Part shown: positions 58,962 to 64,000 of the stretch, one piece after another
Position numbering within the stretch: the stretch's first letter is position 1
Layout of the letters: the number at the start of each line of letters is the position of its first letter
Assembly (NCBI GenBank): GCA_002472565.1
Contig: DKSK01000027.1
Span: 163,010-227,009, forward strand
Source: Bacteroidales bacterium UBA7258
Lineage (GTDB): Bacteria; Bacteroidota; Bacteroidia; Bacteroidales; UBA932
Direction: 5' to 3'
DNA: 64,000 bases
Made by a program: the position numbers and the translations under genes
Notes under the pieces: generated by a model
Told to the model about the DNA's origin: nothing
What the model saw: the letters and a program-made list of their open reading frames with translations, nothing else
Database searches by the model: none

Positions 58962-60833
58962 TTAGAAGCTCTGGGAGAGGCGGCCGATGACTTTCTTGTT
59001 GGCGGCGCGGATGACGCCAGGGTCAACCTTAAGGACGCGGTCGTAGGTCATGAGACCGTTAACCTCAATCTCACAGTCCGTGGTCTGGGTGTAGACTCCG
59101 GCGCTCTGGCCAAGGTCGATCAGATGGCAGAGCTTGTCAGAATACTCTGTATAAGCCTTCTCCACATCGTGGCCGTCCTTGTACTGGATGTAGCCCCAGT
59201 TATGATCCGGCTGCCAAAGATGTCCCTGGACAGGCAGACCTATGCCGCCGTACTCGCCGATGACATTGATCTTATCGAAATCCCAGAAATAGGCGTTCGG
59301 TTCAGGATAATAATGGATATCGATGATGTCACTCCCGTCCTTCTTGGAATAGTTTCCTCCGGAAGAGGCATTGACAAGCCTGGTAGGGTCAAGCTCACGG
59401 GTGAACTTGACGGCATCAGGAGTGTCAAACTGAGCCCAGGCCTCGTTGAACGGAACCCATACGGCAATGCACTGGAACTTCTTAAGCTGGTTCATGATCT
59501 CGCCCCACTCCTTGTAATATTCAGCCTTTGCAGTGGCAGTGGCTGGATAATCAGTACCGTCCTCATAGCCCTTGCGGCCCCATTTATTGACAGTGCCGTT
59601 GCCATAGGCCATAGACGGCATGTCCTGCCATACGAGAAGACCGAGCTGATCGCAATAATAATAGTAGCGGGAAGGCTCGACCTTGATATGCTTGCGGAGC
59701 ATGTTGAAGCCGAGCTCCTTGAGCTTTATCAGATCGAATTTCATGGCCTCGTCCGTAGGAGGAGTATAGATTCCGTCCGGCCAGAAGCCCTGGTCGAGAG
59801 GTCCCATCATGAAGATAGGCTTGCCATTGAGGGCGATGCGCTTACGTCCGATCTTATCCAAGACAGTAGAAATCTCTCGGAGTGAAGTGTAGGCCTCGAC
59901 CTTGTCAAGGGTCTTGCCGTCGCGCTCGATGGAGATTTCCATCGCATAGAGGTAAGGCGTATCTGGAGTCCAGAGCTTCGGATCGGCCACCTTCAAGGTG
60001 AGATGCTCCCCCACCTTGCCTTCGGCGGAAGCGACCACCGCCCTACTCTTGTCAGGGGTGGCGTCGCCTGAAACGACAGCTCCGTCATGCATGGAAACCT
60101 TGACCACATCGCCCGGCTGCGTCCCCTCTGCCGAAACAAGAAGATCGATGCTGCCGTTCTTGATATCGCTTACCGCATAATAGTCAGTCACATGAGCAGG
60201 GTCAACAACTTCAAGCCATACGGTCTGCCATATACCCGAAGTCGGAGTATACCATATTCCGTGAGGGTCGAGGACCTGCTTTCCGCGAGGCTGCTCCCCG
60301 TTGTCAGTTCCGTCCTTTACCCGAAGCTCAAGCGACTGGGAAGCGCGGCCCTTCTTCAGGTAAGGGGTTACGTCATATTCAAAAGCCGTGTAGCCACCTT
60401 TATGGGTGCCGACCTGGTTGCCGTTGACTGAAAGACTTGCCTGCCAGTCCACAGCCTCGAAATGAAGAATGACCCGCTTACCGGACCATTTGGGCTGGAT
60501 TTTGAAAGTAGTATTGTAGACCAGTTCATCCTCAGGAGTGAACTGAACTCCCACCCCCGACAGAGAAGACTCGATGCCGAAAGGAACGAGGATTTTTCCG
60601 TCCAGCCTGGTCTCGCCGTTACGGACGACCTTATAATTCCAAAGTCCGTTGAGATTCTGCCAGCTGTCAGAGGAACGGATCATCTGCGGCCTAGGATATT
60701 CTTTGTGAACGTTGGCCGGACTCACTTCCGAAGCCCAACTCGTTTTTATGCGCGTTCCTACAGGTGCCCACTCCTGGGCGGAAACTGAGGTTACGGTCAC
60801 GAAAGCCAAAGCGATAGCGATAAAATGTTTCAT
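58962..60833 (-). CDS. Glycoside hydrolase family 2 (exported)
   Basis: A 623-residue protein with a signal peptide (AFVTVTSVSAQ). The domains are a jelly roll (about 40-215; QNLNGLWNYKV, WYTPTSGIWQTVWLE), an Ig-like domain (about 220-320) and a TIM barrel (about 320-600). The acid/base is Glu464 in WVPFNEAWAQFD and the nucleophile Glu527 in VIGEYGGIG. The pattern DPHGIWYTPTSGIWQTVWLE is typical of the short GH2 enzymes of Bacteroidota that lack the C-terminal beta-gal domains. Substrate is not determined; periplasmic location is likely. It is divergent from cstA, with overlapping promoters. Confidence 0.9.
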   Translation of the reverse strand: MKHFIAIALAFVTVTSVSAQEWAPVGTRIKTSWASEVSPANVHKEYPRPQMIRSSDSWQNLNGLWNYKVVRNGETRLDGKILVPFGIESSLSGVGVQFTPEDELVYNTTFKIQPKWSGKRVILHFEAVDWQASLSVNGNQVGTHKGGYTAFEYDVTPYLKKGRASQSLELRVKDGTDNGEQPRGKQVLDPHGIWYTPTSGIWQTVWLEVVDPAHVTDYYAVSDIKNGSIDLLVSAEGTQPGDVVKVSMHDGAVVSGDATPDKSRAVVASAEGKVGEHLTLKVADPKLWTPDTPYLYAMEISIERDGKTLDKVEAYTSLREISTVLDKIGRKRIALNGKPIFMMGPLDQGFWPDGIYTPPTDEAMKFDLIKLKELGFNMLRKHIKVEPSRYYYYCDQLGLLVWQDMPSMAYGNGTVNKWGRKGYEDGTDYPATATAKAEYYKEWGEIMNQLKKFQCIAVWVPFNEAWAQFDTPDAVKFTRELDPTRLVNASSGGNYSKKDGSDIIDIHYYPEPNAYFWDFDKINVIGEYGGIGLPVQGHLWQPDHNWGYIQYKDGHDVEKAYTEYSDKLCHLIDLGQSAGVYTQTTDCEIEVNGLMTYDRVLKVDPGVIRAANKKVIGRLSQSF

Positions 60834-60865
60834 TAATAGGATAAATGGTTTTTAATTTCTTACCA

Positions 60866-60882
60866 CAAATTTAGTAAATTTG
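60866..60882. promoter_or_regulatory. 17-bp palindrome formed by two divergent -7 boxes (GH2 / cstA)
   Basis: CAAATTTAGTAAATTTG is a perfect palindrome. Its left half is the GH2 -7 box on the minus strand; its right half (60875-60882) is TAAATTTG on the plus strand, placed 36 nt before cstA. The plus-strand -33 region is weak. The two promoters cannot be opened at the same time without interfering. Confidence 0.6.
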
Positions 60883-60895
60883 CTCTCCGAATCAA
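60866..60895 (-). promoter_or_regulatory. Promoter of the GH2 gene
   Basis: On the minus strand TTG (60895-60893), 19 bp, TAAATTTG (60873-60866), exact at both boxes, 33 nt before the ATG. Confidence 0.65.
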
Positions 60896-60917
60896 GAAAA
60901 AAAACGAACACATAGAA

Positions 60918-62396
60918 ATGCTAAGTTTCACAATTAGCCTCTTACTTCTTATCCTGGGTTACCTCATCTACGGGAAATTTGTCTCCCGCATTTTCGGCCC
61001 AGACCCTTCTCGTCCGACGCCGGCAGTCGCCAACAGAGACGGCGTAGATTTCATTCCCATGCCGACATGGAAGGTCTACATGATTCAATTCCTGAACATT
61101 GCGGGGACAGGGCCAATCTTCGGTGCCATCATGGGCGCCCAATTCGGGCCTTCGGCATATCTGTGGATTGTCTTCGGCTGTATTTTCGCCGGAGCCGTCC
61201 ACGATTATCTGAGCGGAATGCTCAGCGTCCGCAACCAGGGGGCCGGCCTTCCGCAGATGGTCGGGAAGTATCTCGGCAAGACGACCATGAACATCTCTCT
61301 TGTATTTACGGTCGTACTCCTCATCCTCGTGGGAGCGGTCTTCGTCTATAGCCCGGCGATCATTCTCAAAGACATAGCAGGAAACGGAAGCAACACGGCC
61401 GCCCTTCTGTGGTGCCTTGTGATTTTCGCCTACTACATCTTCGCCACCATGCTGCCGATCGACAAGATAATCGGGAAAATATATCCTCTGTTCGCCTTCG
61501 CTCTCATATTCATGGCGGTGGCTCTGATGGTCTGCCTCTTTGCCAAGTGGCCCGACATTCCTGAAGTCTGGGGCGGCCTCGCCAACAGAAGGGCAGGTCT
61601 CGGCCTCTCTCATCAGCCAATCTTCCCCTGCCTCTTCATCACCATAGCCTGCGGCGCCATTTCTGGTTTCCACGCGACTCAGAGCCCGCTGATGGCCCGC
61701 TGCATCAAGAACGAGAAGCTGGGAAGGCCGGTATTCTACGGAGCGATGATCACTGAAGGCATTGTGGCTCTCGTCTGGGCAAGCGTCTCCTCCTACTTTT
61801 TCTTTGACGGAGGCTATGCAGAGGTCGGCGGAGCTCTCAACACTCCGGCACCAAGGGTGGTAACCCTTGTTTCTGAAGGCTGGCTTGGAATAGTCGGCGG
61901 AATTCTCGCTATACTTGGAGTGGTCGCCGCCCCTATAACCAGCGGCGACACGGCTCTGCGCAGCGCAAGACTGATAATAGCCGAAGCCTTACACTTCCCG
62001 CAGAAGAAGATTTCCGCAAGGCTTGCGATAAGCATTCCTCTCTTCGCCACCACAGCCCTCATGCTCTGGTACAACATCGCGGACGAGGAAGGCTTCAACA
62101 AGATATGGGGCTATTTCGGCTGGGCCAACCAGACCCTCGCCGTATTCACCTTATGGACAGTCACTTCCTTCCTCTCAAGGCGGAAAGGTAGCCTGGCCTA
62201 CATGATTACGCTTATTCCTGCCGCCTTCATGACCTCGGTCGTCACCAGCTATATTCTCATAAAAGTAGGGATACATCTGAGCAACCCGGCCATCGCCGTG
62301 ATTGCATCGGCTGCGGCCGCACTCAGCCTTGTATGGTTCTTCACCTGGAAAAGCGGCTATGACAGGAAGAACAAGCTTCCTATGGAAAACAGCTGA
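60918..62396 (+). CDS. CstA-family carbon-starvation protein (peptide/pyruvate transporter)
   Basis: A 492-residue membrane protein with about 13 helices. The CstA start is clear: RDGVDFIPMPTWKVYMIQFLNIAGTGPIFGAIMGAQFGPSAYLWI, VHDYLSGMLSVRNQGAGLPQMVG and SGFHATQSPLMARCIKNEKLGRPVFYGAMITEGIVALVWAS. CstA proteins import peptides or pyruvate during carbon limitation; the short form here lacks the extra C-terminal helices of the E. coli protein (about 700 residues). A HerA-like gene follows after 14 bp. Confidence 0.92.
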   Translation: MLSFTISLLLLILGYLIYGKFVSRIFGPDPSRPTPAVANRDGVDFIPMPTWKVYMIQFLNIAGTGPIFGAIMGAQFGPSAYLWIVFGCIFAGAVHDYLSGMLSVRNQGAGLPQMVGKYLGKTTMNISLVFTVVLLILVGAVFVYSPAIILKDIAGNGSNTAALLWCLVIFAYYIFATMLPIDKIIGKIYPLFAFALIFMAVALMVCLFAKWPDIPEVWGGLANRRAGLGLSHQPIFPCLFITIACGAISGFHATQSPLMARCIKNEKLGRPVFYGAMITEGIVALVWASVSSYFFFDGGYAEVGGALNTPAPRVVTLVSEGWLGIVGGILAILGVVAAPITSGDTALRSARLIIAEALHFPQKKISARLAISIPLFATTALMLWYNIADEEGFNKIWGYFGWANQTLAVFTLWTVTSFLSRRKGSLAYMITLIPAAFMTSVVTSYILIKVGIHLSNPAIAVIASAAAALSLVWFFTWKSGYDRKNKLPMENS

Positions 62397-62410
62397 CAAA
62401 AGATAAGACT

Positions 62411-63985
62411 ATGTACGACAAGGAACGAGGATTATACATCGCCCATTGCGAAGACGGGCCTGTAAGCATAATCGGGAATATGGCGAACCGCCATGGACTC
62501 ATCGCCGGCGCGACCGGAACCGGTAAGACTGTGACCCTGCAGGTCATGGCAGAGACTTTCTGCCAAGCCGGAGTGCCCTGCTTCATGGCTGACATGAAAG
62601 GAGACCTCTCAGGGATAAGCCAGGCAGGCAGATTGTCCGGCTTCATAGAGAAGAGGATGGGAGACTTCGGCATCTCCGACCCTCAGTTCCAAGGCTGCCC
62701 GGTGCGTTTCTTCGATGTGTTCGGAGAGCAGGGGCATCCTATGAGGGCCACTGTCTCTGACATGGGGCCGCAGCTTCTCTCGAGACTAATGGGGCTGAAC
62801 GAGACCCAGGAAGGCGTCCTTACCATTGTGTTCAGGATAGCCGACGACAGAGGCCTGCTCCTGCTTGACATGAAGGATCTGAGGGCCATGTTGAACTATG
62901 TCGCCCAGAATGCGGCAGAATACAGGACTGCCTATGGCAACATCAGCGCCGCAAGCGTAGGCGCCATCCAGCGAGCCCTCCTCGCCCTGGAATCCGAGGG
63001 TGCCGACAAATTCTTCGGCGAACCGGCCTTCGACATTATGGATCTGCTCCAGACCGAGGAAGGAAAGGGAGTGATGAATGTGCTCGCGGCGGACAAACTA
63101 ATGCTCAACCCGAAGCTCTATTCGACCTTCCTGCTCTGGCTGATGTCCGATCTCTACGCTTCACTTCCGGAAGTGGGCGACCAGCCTTTGCCGCGCCTGG
63201 TCTTCTTCTTCGACGAAGCCCACATGCTCTTTGACGGGACCTCTGAGGCCCTCGTAGACAAAATCGAGCAAGTCATCCGCCTGATCCGAAGCAAGGGTGT
63301 CGGCATCTATTTCGTAACCCAAAATCCTACAGACATTCCGGATGTCATATTGAGTCAGCTCGGCAACAGAGTCCAGCACGCGCTGCGGGCCTTCACGCCG
63401 AAGGACCAGAAAGCGGTCAGGGTCGCGGCCGCGACCTTCAGGGCCAATCCGAAATTCAAGACCGAGGATGCCATAACCAACCTTGGCACCGGAGAAGCCC
63501 TCGTCTCCTTCCTCGATGAGAAGGGTGCGCCTTCAGTCGTCCAGAAAGCAAAGATTCTGTTTCCACTGAGCCAGATCGGCGCCATCACTCCTGACCAGCG
63601 TTCCGCGATAATCAAGGGTTCTCGTCTCTACGGCAAGTATGACACTCCGGTAGACCGCCAGAGCGCCTTTGAGGACTTGCTCAAGGAGAGCCGTGAGGCA
63701 GAACAAGAGCGGCAGGCCGAGGAGGAGCAAGCTCCCCAGAGGCCGGCGGAGAAGCAAGGTCGTGGTCTCGGCGCAAAGATTTTCGGTGCGATTTTCACCG
63801 CCGTCACGGCCAGCGTGGCAAGCAGCGTTGGTTCTGCTGTCTCCAACAAAGTGACCGGAAAAAAGAGCCGGAGTGGCGGAGTGAAAAACTCAGCGGGAAG
63901 AGCCGTCAAGGCCGGCACTTCCGCAGCGACCCGCACCCTCACCCGTGAGCTTACCAGAAGCATCCTCGGGAATCTCATCAAATAG
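62411..63985 (+). CDS. HerA-like ATPase (DUF853/YjgR family)
   Basis: A 524-residue protein with Walker A GATGTGKT (33-40), Walker B LVFFFDEAHMLF (about 257-268) and motifs ADMKGDLSG and FVTQNPTDIPD, which define the DUF853 (YjgR) branch of HerA/FtsK-like hexameric ATPases. YjgR has no settled role; related enzymes move DNA or interact with nucleases. The C-terminus is an Arg/Gln/Glu-rich linker and a Ser/Thr/Ala-rich amphipathic tail (GAIFTAVTASVASSVGSAVSN). It is probably co-transcribed with cstA. The window ends 15 bp after its stop. Confidence 0.88.
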   Translation: MYDKERGLYIAHCEDGPVSIIGNMANRHGLIAGATGTGKTVTLQVMAETFCQAGVPCFMADMKGDLSGISQAGRLSGFIEKRMGDFGISDPQFQGCPVRFFDVFGEQGHPMRATVSDMGPQLLSRLMGLNETQEGVLTIVFRIADDRGLLLLDMKDLRAMLNYVAQNAAEYRTAYGNISAASVGAIQRALLALESEGADKFFGEPAFDIMDLLQTEEGKGVMNVLAADKLMLNPKLYSTFLLWLMSDLYASLPEVGDQPLPRLVFFFDEAHMLFDGTSEALVDKIEQVIRLIRSKGVGIYFVTQNPTDIPDVILSQLGNRVQHALRAFTPKDQKAVRVAAATFRANPKFKTEDAITNLGTGEALVSFLDEKGAPSVVQKAKILFPLSQIGAITPDQRSAIIKGSRLYGKYDTPVDRQSAFEDLLKESREAEQERQAEEEQAPQRPAEKQGRGLGAKIFGAIFTAVTASVASSVGSAVSNKVTGKKSRSGGVKNSAGRAVKAGTSAATRTLTRELTRSILGNLIK

Positions 63986-64000
63986 GTTCTGCTTCTTGAG

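Overview
The window looks like chromosomal DNA of a Bacteroidota bacterium, most likely Bacteroidales. The evidence is the gene content (a TonB-dependent receptor beside a BtuG/DUF5074-type surface propeller, FimB/Mfa2-like fimbrillin lipoproteins, a DUF4493/DUF6359 lipoprotein, a golvesin-domain amidase, Na+-NQR, lipoprotein GH2 enzymes) and the promoters. Again and again genes are preceded by the Bacteroidota sigma-ABfr type promoter: a -33 TTTG/TTG, 19-21 bp, then a -7 TAnnTTTG. Genus-level placement is not possible from this sequence alone. Most genes are moderately GC-rich; one short segment near 30.2-32.1 kb is visibly AT-rich and looks acquired.

Layout. 1-3.8 kb: vitamin/cofactor uptake (PnuC-family permease, TonB receptor, BtuG-like lipoprotein). 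3.8-9.5 kb: rubredoxin-rubrerythrin with a PerR-like operator, Hsp15-type S4 protein, a GH2 lipoprotein, a ManA-family protein lacking most zinc ligands, and an outer-membrane protein. 9.5-13 kb: a tightly overlapped minus-strand operon (TPR protein, HAD phosphatase, WalJ/YycJ-type hydrolase). 13.1-23.4 kb: a plus-strand run with an M28 homologue with altered active site, an MsbA-like exporter, a CBM9-like protein, a VanZ-like protein, a golvesin/amidase, SlyD with a His/Cys repeat tail, a GT2 and TrkA. 23.5-29.9 kb: ABC-F protein, a GlpT-type organophosphate antiporter, grpE-dnaJ, rplS and tRNA-Arg.

30.0-32.7 kb is a small accessory island just downstream of tRNA-Arg. Two near-identical direct repeats enclose a three-gene AT-rich operon: a candidate toxin, an XRE antitoxin with a C-terminal extension, and a SecB-like protein. 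This is the gene order of a toxin-antitoxin-chaperone (TAC) system. The right repeat carries the start of a lipoprotein gene; the left repeat carries a truncated copy of that same start.

33-42.9 kb: a Tat-exported FAD oxidoreductase, nagA, tRNA-Gly, an M16 protease lipoprotein, a DUF4493/DUF6359 lipoprotein and a PcrA/UvrD helicase. 42.9-48.9 kb: the complete nqrABCDEF operon for the sodium-pumping NADH:quinone oxidoreductase. 49-51.6 kb: two fimbrillin-like lipoproteins. 51.6-57.8 kb: two Stealth-family sugar-phosphate transferases and a GT4 glycosyltransferase surrounding uvrA. 57.8-58.5 kb: hsp20 behind what reads as a sigma-54 promoter with an upstream dyad. 58.7-64 kb: tRNA-Asp, a GH2 enzyme, CstA and a HerA-like ATPase.

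The main observations for follow-up are the candidate TAC island, the sigma-54-type promoter of hsp20, the PerR-like box at rubrerythrin, a palindrome built from two divergent -7 boxes, and a recurring pattern of short imperfect tandem duplications that begin at or just after gene stop codons (grpE, dnaJ, M16 protease, both fimbrillins, the FAD enzyme, hsp20). All statements come from reading the sequence; no database search was run.
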